From contig NZ_BPIJ01000001.1 of NCBI RefSeq assembly GCF_026004055.1, forward strand, positions 1,612,001 through 1,676,000: a DNA stretch of 64,000 nucleotides, given 5' to 3'. The notes below the pieces were generated by a model. That model was not told where the DNA came from. It ran no database searches and saw only the letters and a program-made list of their open reading frames with translations. Each line of letters begins with the position of its first letter. Positions within the stretch are counted from its first letter, which is position 1. Position numbers and translations under genes: made by a program. This stretch comes from Meiothermus sp. GTDB lineage: Bacteria; Deinococcota; Deinococci; Deinococcales; Thermaceae. This document shows positions 46,857 to 56,132 of the stretch, piece after piece.

Positions 46857-48074
46857 TTAGGAAGCACCCGGAAAAGGAATAACCTCTACCCAATCGCCTG
46901 GCCGGGCCGTCTGCCCCGGCTCGAGCACCACCAGCGCATTCCCTACCGCCATGGAGTTCAGCACGCCGCTGGACTGATTGCCGGTAGTGGATACCCGGTA
47001 GCGGTCGTTTTCCCAGCGCAGCACCGCTCGGCGGTAGGCCCTGCGGGTGGGGTTGGCCTCGAATGGGGTGTCGGCCACCGCCCTGACCTGGCTATAAGGG
47101 GGGTCGGTGCGCCCCAACAACTTGAAGAGAAAAGGCCGCCCGAAGAGCAAAAACGTCACCATGGCCGAGACCGGATTCCCCGGAAGGCCCATCAAGGGCA
47201 CCCCATTCCAGGTAGCAAAGAGCAAGGGCCCACCCGGCTGCAACTTAACCTTCCAGAAGTGGATTTCGCCCTCGCGCTCGAGTAGCTGCCGTACGATGTC
47301 GTACTCGCCCAGCGAAACCCCGCCGGTAGTGAGGAGCAAATCGAGCTTCCCGGCCCGCTCGAGCTGGGTACGTAGACCCTCCTGGCTATCCGACACTTTG
47401 GGCAAGACGACCGGCTCACCACCCGCCTCGAGCACCAGGCCCGCTACCGAGTAGCTGTTGGAGTTGTAGACGCCGCCATAGGGCAGGGGCTCGCCCGGCT
47501 CGACCACCTCGTCTCCGGTGGACAAAATGCCCACTCTGGGCCGCCGAACCACCGGCAGGGTGGCATAACCCATGGCTGCCGCCAGCCCCACCCGCCCCGG
47601 GGTTAGGGGGCTGCCTTTGTGCAAGTAGGTCTGCCCTAAAACCAGATCGTCGCCTTTGCGGCGAATATCGGCAGCCGAGGCGGGCTTCAAAAGCCAGACA
47701 AAATCGCCTTCCCGCAGGGTATCCTCTACCCGCACTACTGCATTGGCCCCCTTGGGGATGGGGGCGCCGGTAAAAACCTGCACCGCCTCACCGGGCCCTA
47801 CCTGCCCGGTGAAGGGTCTGCCCGCAGGCGACTGACCAATCACCTTTAGCTTGACCGGGTTGCCCACACCGGCATTCCGGGCATCGGCCTCGAGGCAGGC
47901 GTAGCCGTCTACCGCAGTGTCATCGGTGTAAGGATGATTGACTTTAGAGCTCAGATCGGCACCCAAAATACCGCCATAAGCGGCTGTCAGGGGCAGTTGT
48001 TCAATGTGCTGTAGCGGCCTAGCTTGTTGCAATACGATCTCGAGCGCAGCTTCAACGGAAAGGTTTTGCTTCAT
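46857..48074 (-). CDS. moeA: molybdopterin molybdotransferase MoeA
   Basis: The four-domain MoeA pattern is clear: HIEQLPLTAAYGGILG, the substrate loop YTDDTAVDGYA, VFTGAPIPKGANAVVRVED, then the MogA-like GILSTGDEV, GGVYNSNSY and TTGGVSLGEYD, ending in GLPGNPVSAMVTF. It inserts molybdate into adenylated molybdopterin. The ATG at 48074 follows TAGGAT by 9 nt on the minus strand, and no strong ribosome site is seen. No other cofactor gene is near. Confidence 0.93.
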   Translation of the reverse strand: MKQNLSVEAALEIVLQQARPLQHIEQLPLTAAYGGILGADLSSKVNHPYTDDTAVDGYACLEADARNAGVGNPVKLKVIGQSPAGRPFTGQVGPGEAVQVFTGAPIPKGANAVVRVEDTLREGDFVWLLKPASAADIRRKGDDLVLGQTYLHKGSPLTPGRVGLAAAMGYATLPVVRRPRVGILSTGDEVVEPGEPLPYGGVYNSNSYSVAGLVLEAGGEPVVLPKVSDSQEGLRTQLERAGKLDLLLTTGGVSLGEYDIVRQLLEREGEIHFWKVKLQPGGPLLFATWNGVPLMGLPGNPVSAMVTFLLFGRPFLFKLLGRTDPPYSQVRAVADTPFEANPTRRAYRRAVLRWENDRYRVSTTGNQSSGVLNSMAVGNALVVLEPGQTARPGDWVEVIPFPGAS

Positions 48075-48263
48075 ATACCAAATATCCTACCTATTCGATT
48101 CCTGGCTGCTGCCACGACGGTGCTGCACTCACCTGCAGAGAACGGTTTTTACCCTGCTTCACCGACCCGGTTCACAAAGCCGGGCGGCTTTTCCGGTGAG
48201 CGCGTTAACTGTCAAAGTCCCGGCAGAAACACAAAAACTCCACTTTTCGAGCTTCCCCTGGCC

Positions 48264-48279
48264 ACGTAACGGTTATGTA
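48264..48279 (+). promoter_or_regulatory. shared upstream motif, site 1 (ACGTAACGGTTATGTA)
   Basis: The 16-mer lies 84 bp before the subtilase start codon. The same motif with one change occurs at 50629-50644, 88 bp before the second small paralog, and a short form (ACGTAACGG) at 50591-50599. A regulator site is an inference from the matching positions. Confidence 0.5.
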
Positions 48280-48347
48280 GGGCCTACTCCCCTCGCGCCT
48301 TCGTGCATGCTGACCCTCAGTAAGGCAGTATCCCATGGGGGTGCAGT

Positions 48348-50126
48348 GTGCAAAATAATCTATGCAAACCACTTGGCAGGCTACGCAACGGGTTTTTACT
48401 CGCTGCGGCTTTGCTGCTCTCGGCCTGCGGTGGGCTTCAGGGCGCACCGCAGGCAACTCTGGCCGACCCTGGCTACATCATCACCGTTCGGGTTGGGGCC
48501 GGCGATACCCCAGACGCCTTGCAGCAAAAATACGGCGGCGCCATCCTCTCCTGGTATCCCGACCAGGGCCTTGCCCACCTGAAACTGAGCACCCCCGAGC
48601 ACACCGCACTAATGTCCCGCGGCGTCTCGGTGCAGTCTACGTCCAACGGCACCCTGGATTCGCCCGAGGTAGGGGCCAATGGCTATAACTCCTGGGCCGG
48701 CGGATTCAATAGCTGGGCCGGAGGTTTCAACAGTTGGGCGGGGGGCTGGAATAGCTGGGCCGGAGGCACCAACCTTCCGGCTGCACCGGGCGAGAACACC
48801 CCAACCTTCATGCAGGTTCGGCTGCCCCAGGCCCACGCCATTGCCCGAAAATTCGGCGAAGGGGTCAAGGTAGCTGTGGTGGATACCGGCATCGACACCG
48901 CGCACCCCGGCTTCTCGGGTCGCCTGGCACCGAGCAGCGAGTGGCGCGATTTTATTGATAACGACAACAACCCCATGGAGCCTAGCGGGGGCAGCGCCTA
49001 CGGCCACGGCACCGCCGCCGCAGGTCTCATTTTGCAGGTCGCGCCCAAGGCCACCATCCTGCCCATCCGGGTGCTGAATAGCAACGGGCAGGGCAACCTG
49101 GATCAGGTGATCCTGGCCATCAACCACGCGGTGAATGCCGGAGCCCGGGTGATCAATCTGTCGCTTGGAACCCTCGAGTGGTACCAGCCGCTGGTGGATG
49201 CCATCAACTTTGCCAACTCCAGAGGGGTTTGGGTGGTGGCCTCGGCCGGTAACCAGGGTAAAAAAGATGAAATTACCTACCCGGGCCGCTGGGGCTGGTG
49301 GTTGAGCAATGTGATCGGGGTGGGCAGCGTGGATAGCGACGACAAACTCTCGAGCTTCTCTTCCTTTGGAGCGGATGTATTCACCTGGGCGCCCGGTAAC
49401 GATGTATCTAGCTATTACCCCGGCAATCGCACGGCCAAGGTTCGAGGTACTTCCTTCGCCGCCCCGCTGGTTGCGGGGGCGCTGGCCCTGGCCTATAGCG
49501 AAACTACCGATACCTGGGCTCGCAACAACCTAAAAAGCCATTACCAGGACAGCCTGGAAAGCCAGAGCCTGTGGTACAAGCTGTACAAAGCCAACTCGAG
49601 CTGGTGCAGCGTTTTGGATAGCTTGGGCAATTTGTGGTGCCACGGCGCGGGCCGCCTGGACATCGAGCGCTTTTTGCGCCGCTTACCGGGTTTTTCTCCG
49701 ACCTCCAATACCGGGACGCTGGACTTTGTAAAGAACGGCAGCTTCGAGTCTGGGAGTTTTGCGGACTGGACAACCAGCGGCAGCGTCACGATGGGCTGGG
49801 TGGACTTGTTGGACGAGTATTTTGCCGGTGAATACGGGGCCCGTATCAACGGCATGGGCAGCCTCGAGCAGACCATCAGTGGCCTGACCCCCAATACCAC
49901 GTATACCCTGAGTGCATGGGTTAAGGTAGAGGGTGATACTTTGGAGCTGGGGGTTCGAAACTTCGGCGCCAACGAGAAAATTGCCTCGACGAGGAAAACG
50001 GATTGGATTCAAAGCACGCTAGATTTCAAAACCGGCGCCAACAACACCTCTGCCACCATTTTCGTTCGCAAGGCCCAGGGATCAAAATCCGCCTTTGCCG
50101 ACCTGATTACCGTCACCCAGAAGTGA
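48348..50126 (+). CDS. S8 subtilisin-like serine protease, lipoprotein, with NSWAGG repeats
   Basis: The N-terminus FLLAAALLLSAC (lipobox, Cys27) predicts a lipoprotein. Residues ~30-105 look like an inhibitor prodomain. Four NSWAGG repeats follow at ~113-141. The S8 catalytic triad is complete: Asp179 in VAVVDTGID, His220 in YGHGTAAAG and Ser369 in GTSFAAPLVAG. The C-terminal ~130 residues (VKNGSFESGSFADWTTSG..., LEQTISGLTPNTTYTLSAWVKV) resemble carbohydrate-binding CBM4/9-type modules. GTG start with GGGGGTG upstream. It heads a cluster with two small paralogs and, further on, a CHAT protease. Confidence 0.9.
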   Translation: MQNNLCKPLGRLRNGFLLAAALLLSACGGLQGAPQATLADPGYIITVRVGAGDTPDALQQKYGGAILSWYPDQGLAHLKLSTPEHTALMSRGVSVQSTSNGTLDSPEVGANGYNSWAGGFNSWAGGFNSWAGGWNSWAGGTNLPAAPGENTPTFMQVRLPQAHAIARKFGEGVKVAVVDTGIDTAHPGFSGRLAPSSEWRDFIDNDNNPMEPSGGSAYGHGTAAAGLILQVAPKATILPIRVLNSNGQGNLDQVILAINHAVNAGARVINLSLGTLEWYQPLVDAINFANSRGVWVVASAGNQGKKDEITYPGRWGWWLSNVIGVGSVDSDDKLSSFSSFGADVFTWAPGNDVSSYYPGNRTAKVRGTSFAAPLVAGALALAYSETTDTWARNNLKSHYQDSLESQSLWYKLYKANSSWCSVLDSLGNLWCHGAGRLDIERFLRRLPGFSPTSNTGTLDFVKNGSFESGSFADWTTSGSVTMGWVDLLDEYFAGEYGARINGMGSLEQTISGLTPNTTYTLSAWVKVEGDTLELGVRNFGANEKIASTRKTDWIQSTLDFKTGANNTSATIFVRKAQGSKSAFADLITVTQK

Positions 50127-50137
50127 GGGGGAATGCC

Positions 50138-50506
50138 ATGTTGCTGCATAAGATGCCACCCAAAGAAGCCATCTTGATCATGGATTCCCGCCATACGCCG
50201 ACCCGTGCGGTGCGTCACCAAGCCTTCCGGTCGAGTTGGAGCAAGCTCTACAAGGCGGGAAACTTGTACCTCGACCTGTCGTTGAAGGCAGAAGGTAAAG
50301 AGACCGTGCTGGTGGGGCAGGTGATCGCCGAAGCCCAACAGCCGATGGTGCTGAATGTGGTGCTAAAAGGGCCCAGTCAGCGCAATGCCAGTACGGTGAA
50401 CGAATACGGCAACTTTCGCCTGAGCGTAGAGGAACAGGGCGAACACGTCTTGGAGTTCGATTTGGGGGAAGAAACCTATCTGGTGCGAGGGTTGGAGGTG
50501 TTGTAG
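50138..50506 (+). CDS. small beta-rich protein of unknown function, paralog 1
   Basis: A 122-residue protein containing EAILIMDSR, SSWSKLYKAGNLYLDLSLKAEG, and a C-terminal strand pattern (NEYGNFRLSVEEQGEHVLEFDLGEETYLVRGLEVL). It is a clear paralog of the gene at 50717 (MDSR, SWS.LYK, YLDLSLK.EG, F.L.V...G.H.LE). The second half resembles carboxypeptidase-regulatory-like beta sandwiches (inference). It starts 11 bp after the subtilase stop with AGGGGGA upstream, so it is translated from the same message. No signal peptide. Confidence 0.78.
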   Translation: MLLHKMPPKEAILIMDSRHTPTRAVRHQAFRSSWSKLYKAGNLYLDLSLKAEGKETVLVGQVIAEAQQPMVLNVVLKGPSQRNASTVNEYGNFRLSVEEQGEHVLEFDLGEETYLVRGLEVL

Positions 50507-50590
50507 CCTCTATCGACAGCATGGCTTTGTAGCGCATACTGTCTCTGCCCTTGCCGTGCTTGGAAGTAGGGGTTTGCTACCGGAGAAAAC

Positions 50591-50644
50591 ACGTAACGGA
50601 TTTGGTAGATATTAGGTCACTTTGCTCTACGTAACGGTTATTTA
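50591..50644 (+). promoter_or_regulatory. shared upstream motif, sites 2 and 3
   Basis: ACGTAACGG at 50591-50599 and ACGTAACGGTTATTTA at 50629-50644 match site 1 before the subtilase. The segment 50507-50716 is AT-rich compared with its surroundings and probably carries the promoter of the second paralog (TATATA near 50687), though no -35 box is clear. Confidence 0.5.
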
Positions 50645-50716
50645 CACCCTCATAGCTTAAATGTTTTCCTATTGTGGAGCTTGTATATATACCGCAGTGA
50701 TACGAGGAGTTACACC

Positions 50717-51085
50717 ATGATGAACGATGCAAAGCCCCACCACCGCGAAGCCATCCTGATTATGGACTCGCGCGACGCCCTTAGCGCGGTGCGCAGTCAC
50801 AACCTCAACGGATCGTGGAGCAGGCTCTACAAGGTGGATAAGCACTACCTTGACCTGAGCCTCAAGCTCGAGGGCACCCAGGCCCACTTGATCGGCAAGC
50901 TGGTGACCCCTACCCAGAGCAAAGGCTCGGCCCGCTTGACAGCCTACGACGGTAGCTTGTTGCGGGAAGTGGAGCTGAACGCCTCGGGGATGTTCCGTCT
51001 GCCGGTGCCGGCTGCCGGGGTATACCACCTCGAGATGAGCCTGGATGAGCAACAATTTGTGGTGCGCTCGGTCGATGTCTATTGA
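50717..51085 (+). CDS. small beta-rich protein of unknown function, paralog 2
   Basis: A 122-residue paralog of the gene at 50138, with REAILIMDSRDAL, GSWSRLYKVDKHYLDLSLKLEG, LTAYDGSLLREVELNASGMFRL and YHLEMSLDEQQFVVRSVDVY. The last part reads like the strands of a carboxypeptidase-regulatory or transthyretin-like domain. GAGGAG lies upstream of the ATG. Short proteins of this type sit beside CHAT-domain genes in other bacteria as I recall, but I cannot name a family. Confidence 0.78.
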   Translation: MMNDAKPHHREAILIMDSRDALSAVRSHNLNGSWSRLYKVDKHYLDLSLKLEGTQAHLIGKLVTPTQSKGSARLTAYDGSLLREVELNASGMFRLPVPAAGVYHLEMSLDEQQFVVRSVDVY

Positions 51086-51172
51086 GGCCTGATAGGTGAG
51101 GGGACCAAAAGGCCCCCAACTAAATGTATTCGAGGGTTTTTAGCATTCAAGGCATTCAAGGAGTGTTGTGCA

Positions 51173-53167
51173 GTGTCTCAGAACCGTCCTCCCCGTCGTC
51201 TGCGCCTGGCTCGAGTCCCTTCCGAAGCCAAACCAAGCCAATCTGTGCCTGCCTCTCTTATAGAACGCTTGCTGGCTGCGGGTGCGGTGCAGGCATTTGA
51301 GCTGGGATTGGAAGAACTTCTACGCGTACTGCCGGGGATCGAACAGGTTTTTTTGTGGGTACGAGACGGTCAGAACCGCTTTAGTTTGCAGGCTTTTCGG
51401 GGTGTGCCCAAGACAGCCCTCGAGGGAGTCGAAGCCGTGCTGGAGTCCTCGCTCAGGATGGCCTATCTGGGTTCGCCGGAGGACTGGCTGGCCGGCAAGG
51501 CGCACCTCGACCACGAGGGGCATGTGCTGCATCGGGCGCTGAGTACCCTGTCCGACAAGCTCGAGCCCATACAGCCACCCGCGGTCAACCTGACCCTGCC
51601 GCTGGTAGCCAACCAGCAGGTCTGGGCGGTGCTATACCTCCATGCCCCGGCCCCCATCCTTGGCCCGATAGAAGCCGAGCGGGTAAGCCAGTTCATGGCC
51701 GGGATAGCGCCCATCCTGCGCGAGGTGTACTTGCGCGAATCTGCCGAGCGCCAGTCGCTATGGCTCTCGGCGATTAATGCCTTGTTGCGGGCGCCGCATG
51801 AACAGCCACTCGAGGTGGGGTTGCAGGATGCCCTCGAGGAAGCCACCCGGCTTTCGGGAGCGGAAGGGGCCCGCCTGATTACCTTTGAAGGGCACGCTAT
51901 TCGCACCGTTGCCCAGGCCGGCTGGGGTTCGGGGCTGCCGGTGGAAGCAGCAATTACCCGTCAGTTGAGCGAGCGCTTGCGCAGCGGCCAACAGGTGGGC
52001 ATTCCCCGCTACGACCTGTACCCTGCACACCGGCCCGAGCTGGTAGAAGCCGGGTTGCGCAGCCTGTTTATCCTGCCCATCTTGAGGCAAAGCAGCGAAG
52101 TTAGTGCCTTACTGCTTTTTAGTACCCAGCAGCACTGGCTGCCCGATGCCCAGACCCAAGAACTTCTGGGGGATATGGCGGCGGCCATTGGGGTGGTACG
52201 GGTCGAGTGGACTTTGCGCCGGGAACTGGCCTGGGCAGCCTATACCGACCCCCTAACCGGGCTGGGCAACCGCCGGGCCTTCGAGCGCGACTTAGAAAAA
52301 CTCGCTCGGCTGCCGCAGGGCCGGGTGGGGGTGCTGGTGTTGTTCGACCTAGATGAATTTAAGTTGATCAACGATACCTACGGCCATATCCATGCCGATC
52401 ATGTGCTGGTACGGCTGGGTGGGGTGCTGCGCGCTAAGGCCAGAGCCGGTGACCGGGCCTACCGCTTGGGGGGCGATGAATTTGCCCTAATTATCGAGGG
52501 TTCCCCCACCCTCAATCCCGCCCGCACCGCGGAGCGCTACCGGGCGCTACTGGAGGAAATTCGCGTTTCAGACAGCACTTTCCTCCGGGTCAGCCTGGGT
52601 TATGCGGTCTATCCTAACGACGGGACGGATATCCAGAGCCTTTGGCGTATTGCCGACGATCAGATGTACAAAGACAAAGCCATGCGCAAAGGCCGCACCC
52701 CTTTGTTTGCCGGCCTCGAGCAGCGCTTTACCGTGTTTCAAATCCAGACCCCTCTATTCCGCCTGGCCAACCGGCTGGCCCAGGTGTTGCGTATGGGGCC
52801 GGAGGAACACCAAGTTTTGCAAGCCAGCTGCTATCTGCTACAGATGGCGCTGGGTGAAGTGGAGCCTCGCCCGGAGGTGCAGATTCCCGATGGTTTGTTG
52901 CGGGAAGCCGCACGGGTGTTGATGTTTGTTCAAAGCCCCTGGGATGATAGTAGCGAGGCGCGAGAGGCCATCCCCCGGGTTGCCCGGGTGCTACAGGTGG
53001 CCCATTGGTTTGCATCGGCCATACGGCCTTTGGAAGGACGGGCGGCCCGCAGCATTGAAGAGGCCTTGGAAGAGGTTGCTCAACAAGCCCGGCAACGGTT
53101 CGACCCGGTCGTGCTCGAGGCGTTGTATTCTATACGCGGCTGGCTGAGCCAAGAGCTGGCGGCTTAA
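51173..53167 (+). CDS. GAF-GAF-GGDEF diguanylate cyclase with degenerate HD-GYP-like C-terminus
   Basis: Two GAF-like regions (about residues 25-175 and 200-345) precede a GGDEF domain with TDPLTGLGNRRAFERDL, FDLDEFKLINDTYGH and an intact RLGGDEFALI near residue 433, so c-di-GMP synthesis is expected. No RxxD inhibitory site is evident before it. The last ~140 residues align in outline with HD-GYP domains (LANRLAQVLRMGPEEHQVLQ, IPDGLL, IPRVARVLQVAHWFASAI, QRFDPVVLEAL) but lack the HD and GYP residues. GTG start with AAGGAG upstream. It lies between the small paralogs and the CHAT gene. Confidence 0.85.
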   Translation: MSQNRPPRRLRLARVPSEAKPSQSVPASLIERLLAAGAVQAFELGLEELLRVLPGIEQVFLWVRDGQNRFSLQAFRGVPKTALEGVEAVLESSLRMAYLGSPEDWLAGKAHLDHEGHVLHRALSTLSDKLEPIQPPAVNLTLPLVANQQVWAVLYLHAPAPILGPIEAERVSQFMAGIAPILREVYLRESAERQSLWLSAINALLRAPHEQPLEVGLQDALEEATRLSGAEGARLITFEGHAIRTVAQAGWGSGLPVEAAITRQLSERLRSGQQVGIPRYDLYPAHRPELVEAGLRSLFILPILRQSSEVSALLLFSTQQHWLPDAQTQELLGDMAAAIGVVRVEWTLRRELAWAAYTDPLTGLGNRRAFERDLEKLARLPQGRVGVLVLFDLDEFKLINDTYGHIHADHVLVRLGGVLRAKARAGDRAYRLGGDEFALIIEGSPTLNPARTAERYRALLEEIRVSDSTFLRVSLGYAVYPNDGTDIQSLWRIADDQMYKDKAMRKGRTPLFAGLEQRFTVFQIQTPLFRLANRLAQVLRMGPEEHQVLQASCYLLQMALGEVEPRPEVQIPDGLLREAARVLMFVQSPWDDSSEAREAIPRVARVLQVAHWFASAIRPLEGRAARSIEEALEEVAQQARQRFDPVVLEALYSIRGWLSQELAA

Positions 53168-53273
53168 AGGCACCTTAGGGTTTGTTGGACGGCCCTGCAC
53201 CGGCAAGCTCCGAGCACCCATGCTAAATTCATGGGATACCTCGGTAGAGTATCCTTTTTTATGTCTTCTTAGG

Positions 53274-56132
53274 ATGAAGCTGTTTATGAACCTTGAAGAA
53301 TTTGCTGCGTATTTGATAAGCGAGCCTGATCCGGCCAAGCGGCAAGCACGCTTACAGCAGGTTAGGCCAACCATTGAACTCGTCGAGCTGCTCAAGGCCG
53401 AAGTGGACCGACAAAAAGATGTGGATACTGCCCGGGCCTTGCTGGCAGGGGAGCGGGCCGTAGAGGCTGCGGCTTATGTGCAAGACGCCAAAGCACGCCC
53501 GTTGGCCCTCTGGGCCTATGCCGTAGGTCTGACGGTGCGAGGCAACTTTGCCGAAGCCATCCCGTTCTACGAAGAAGCCCGCAAAGGGCTGCAAGCCCTG
53601 GGATACGAAGAAGATGCAAACCGCGCGGGGGTGCGACAGATTCAGGCTTTGGCCATCATGGGCGATATGAACGGTGCCCTGGCCCTGGCGGAAGAGACCC
53701 GCGCAGCCTTTATGGGGCTGGGGTTGTTGCGCGACGCGGCACTGGTGAGTGTCAACATCGGGGTTATCCACTACCGGGCGGGGCGCATGCTCGAGGCCGA
53801 GAGTGCCATCATACATGCGCTGGAGCAGCTTTCACGGGTGGGGGATGAGGTGGGTCTGGGCAAGGCCCATGGCAACCTGGCCCTGGTTTACGAGGCCCAG
53901 GATCGCTACCGCGAGGCCGTGGCCCACTATCAGGCCGCCCTGGACATTTTTCGCACCCACAACCTAACCGAAGACCTGATCGGCAACAGCGTGAATCTGG
54001 CCCTGCTCTACCGCAAGGAGGGCCGCCTGAACGAGGCGCTCGACCTTCTGAGCCGGGTGCGGGTCATGTACGGTAAGCTCGACGGCAACCCCAACGCGGC
54101 TTTTGCCCAGCTCGAGGAGGCCCGCATCCACCTCGACCTGAATTTGCTGACCGAAGCCCAAAAGTTGTCTCAGGAACTGGTAGAGGTTTTTGCGGCACGA
54201 GGCATGCAGATGGAGCTGGCCGAGGCCCTGACCACCCTGGGTGGCGCCCAGGCGAAACAGGGTGCGCTCGAGGAGGCACGCCAGACCCTGGAGCGGGCGC
54301 GGGAGGGCTGGTTGGCGCTGCAAAATGCCCTCCAGGCCGCTCTGGTAGATGTTTCGGTGGCCTCGCTGTTTTTGGAGTCGGGCCGGCAAGGGCAAGTGGA
54401 GGCCTATGAGCAGGCGGTGCTGGTGGCCGGGCGGGCCATCGAGGCCCTAAGCGAGGTGCCCTCGGCCAAGGCCCTGGGCCTGAGCGTGATGGCCGAAGCC
54501 TTGCTGGATCTGGGCAACCGACCGGAGGCCAAGCGCTATCTGGAAGAAGCTGCCTCCCTGGCCGTAGGGCTGGGTATCCCCGATCTCACCATCCGCATCG
54601 AACGCCTGCGAGGGCAGATGGCTCTGCTGGAAAACCGCACCCAGGCCGCCGAGCTGCACTTCAAACGCGCCATCGAACGCCTCGAGGGGGTGAGGGCCAG
54701 CCTCCGGGTAGATGAATTCAAGTCGGCCTATCTGGGGGATAAGCTCGAGGTCTACGGCGATCTGGTAGACCTGCTGCTGAAAGCCCAGCGCCCCGGCGAA
54801 GCCTTTGAATACGCCGAACGCGCCAAATCACGGGCCCTGGTAGATCTGTTGGCCCGGGGGGTTGAAATTCTGCGCACTACCCCTGACTCCGAGGTCGAGC
54901 GCTTGCAGCAGGAGCTGGCCCAGGCCCGCCAGGAACTCAACCAGCACTTTTTGGCTATGGAAGCCGAGTCGCTAGGAGGCAACCGTAGCAGCCACTGGGA
55001 AAAAATGCTGACCCTCGAGGAGCGGGTCACGCAGCTTGTTCGCGAGCTCGAGCGCCTTCAGCCGGAAACGGCCATGGTCGAACAGGTGCGCGCCTTTCAC
55101 TTGCAAGACCTACAGCAAGCTTTAAAACCCGGTACCATCCTGCTGGAGTACTTTCATACCCGCGAGGGCCTGATGGCTTTTGTGGTAGACGGGGAGCGCG
55201 TAGAAGTGGTGCGCGAACTGGGCACCATGGAGCAAGTCCGGCAACATGTCGAGCAGCTCGAGTTCTTTTTGAGCCGGGTTGCGCAGGGCGGCATCATGCT
55301 CAAGATTTACGGCGAAGAAGCCCTTAAGCGCTCGGTAGACGATCATCTCCAGGCCCTTCACCGCATGCTCATCGAGCCCCTTCCACTAGAGCTTTCCGGC
55401 CAGTCCCTAATTGTCGTCCCGCATGGGATGCTGCACGCCGTGCCCTTTGCGGCATTGTTTGATGGTAAACAGTACCTAATCGATCGCGCAGAGATCTCTT
55501 TGGCCCCCAGCGCGGCCGTATACGCTTTATGCACCCAACGTGCGCGCCGCGAACTCGGCCCGCTGGTAGCCTTTGGGGTGCCCCTGGAACACATTCCTCA
55601 GGCCACCCTCGAGGTCGAGCAGATCAGCCAGCTTGCCCAATCCGCCCACACGTTTGTAGGCGAAGCAGCCACACTACAAAACTTCTTTGCCGCTGCGCCA
55701 GAGGCCGAGGTCTTGCATATCGCCACCCACGGGGCTTTCCGCCCCGATAACCCCATGTTTTCCGGGTTGCGTATGGCGGACGGCTGGCTGGCAGCCCGCG
55801 ACCTCTACAACCTGCGCCTGGGAGCCGACCTGGTGGTGCTCTCGGCCTGCGAGACGGGCTTGGCCAAGCAAGCCAGCGGTGATGAATTGATGGGTCTGGT
55901 ACGGGGCTTTCTCTATGCGGGGGCGCCTTGTTTGGTGGCCAGCTTGTGGCCGGTGCGCGACGACGCTACGGCCAAGTTTATGACCACTTTTTATTCCAAC
56001 CTGCGCTCGGGAATGTCGGTTGCGGAGGCTTTGCGTAAAGCCCAAATAACGCTGCGTCAGGAGTATCCCAACCCCTACTACTGGTCGGCTTTTACGGTGA
56101 CCGGCGACTCGCACCGCAGGGTGCGGTTTTGA
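53274..56132 (+). CDS. TPR-repeat protein with C-terminal CHAT (caspase-like) protease domain
   Basis: Residues ~80-480 are TPR repeats (e.g. LGKAHGNLALVYEAQDRYREAVAHYQAALDIF). A helical linker follows, then a CHAT domain: ILLEYFHTREGLMAFVVDG, LIVVPHGMLHAVPFAALFDG, HIATHGAF with catalytic His819 and LSACETGLAKQASGDE with catalytic Cys859, then LVASLWPVRD. The active-site dyad is intact. CHAT proteases in bacteria include defence effectors such as the gRAMP-linked Csx29. Start at 53274 is likely; an ATG at 53286 is possible. TATCCT near 53249 may be its -10 box. Confidence 0.88.
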   Translation: MKLFMNLEEFAAYLISEPDPAKRQARLQQVRPTIELVELLKAEVDRQKDVDTARALLAGERAVEAAAYVQDAKARPLALWAYAVGLTVRGNFAEAIPFYEEARKGLQALGYEEDANRAGVRQIQALAIMGDMNGALALAEETRAAFMGLGLLRDAALVSVNIGVIHYRAGRMLEAESAIIHALEQLSRVGDEVGLGKAHGNLALVYEAQDRYREAVAHYQAALDIFRTHNLTEDLIGNSVNLALLYRKEGRLNEALDLLSRVRVMYGKLDGNPNAAFAQLEEARIHLDLNLLTEAQKLSQELVEVFAARGMQMELAEALTTLGGAQAKQGALEEARQTLERAREGWLALQNALQAALVDVSVASLFLESGRQGQVEAYEQAVLVAGRAIEALSEVPSAKALGLSVMAEALLDLGNRPEAKRYLEEAASLAVGLGIPDLTIRIERLRGQMALLENRTQAAELHFKRAIERLEGVRASLRVDEFKSAYLGDKLEVYGDLVDLLLKAQRPGEAFEYAERAKSRALVDLLARGVEILRTTPDSEVERLQQELAQARQELNQHFLAMEAESLGGNRSSHWEKMLTLEERVTQLVRELERLQPETAMVEQVRAFHLQDLQQALKPGTILLEYFHTREGLMAFVVDGERVEVVRELGTMEQVRQHVEQLEFFLSRVAQGGIMLKIYGEEALKRSVDDHLQALHRMLIEPLPLELSGQSLIVVPHGMLHAVPFAALFDGKQYLIDRAEISLAPSAAVYALCTQRARRELGPLVAFGVPLEHIPQATLEVEQISQLAQSAHTFVGEAATLQNFFAAAPEAEVLHIATHGAFRPDNPMFSGLRMADGWLAARDLYNLRLGADLVVLSACETGLAKQASGDELMGLVRGFLYAGAPCLVASLWPVRDDATAKFMTTFYSNLRSGMSVAEALRKAQITLRQEYPNPYYWSAFTVTGDSHRRVRF

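Noticed and set aside
53220-53273. N-terminal 18-residue extension of the CHAT protein
   Set aside because: The extra residues overlap the likely -10 box (TATCCT) and have no ribosome site.
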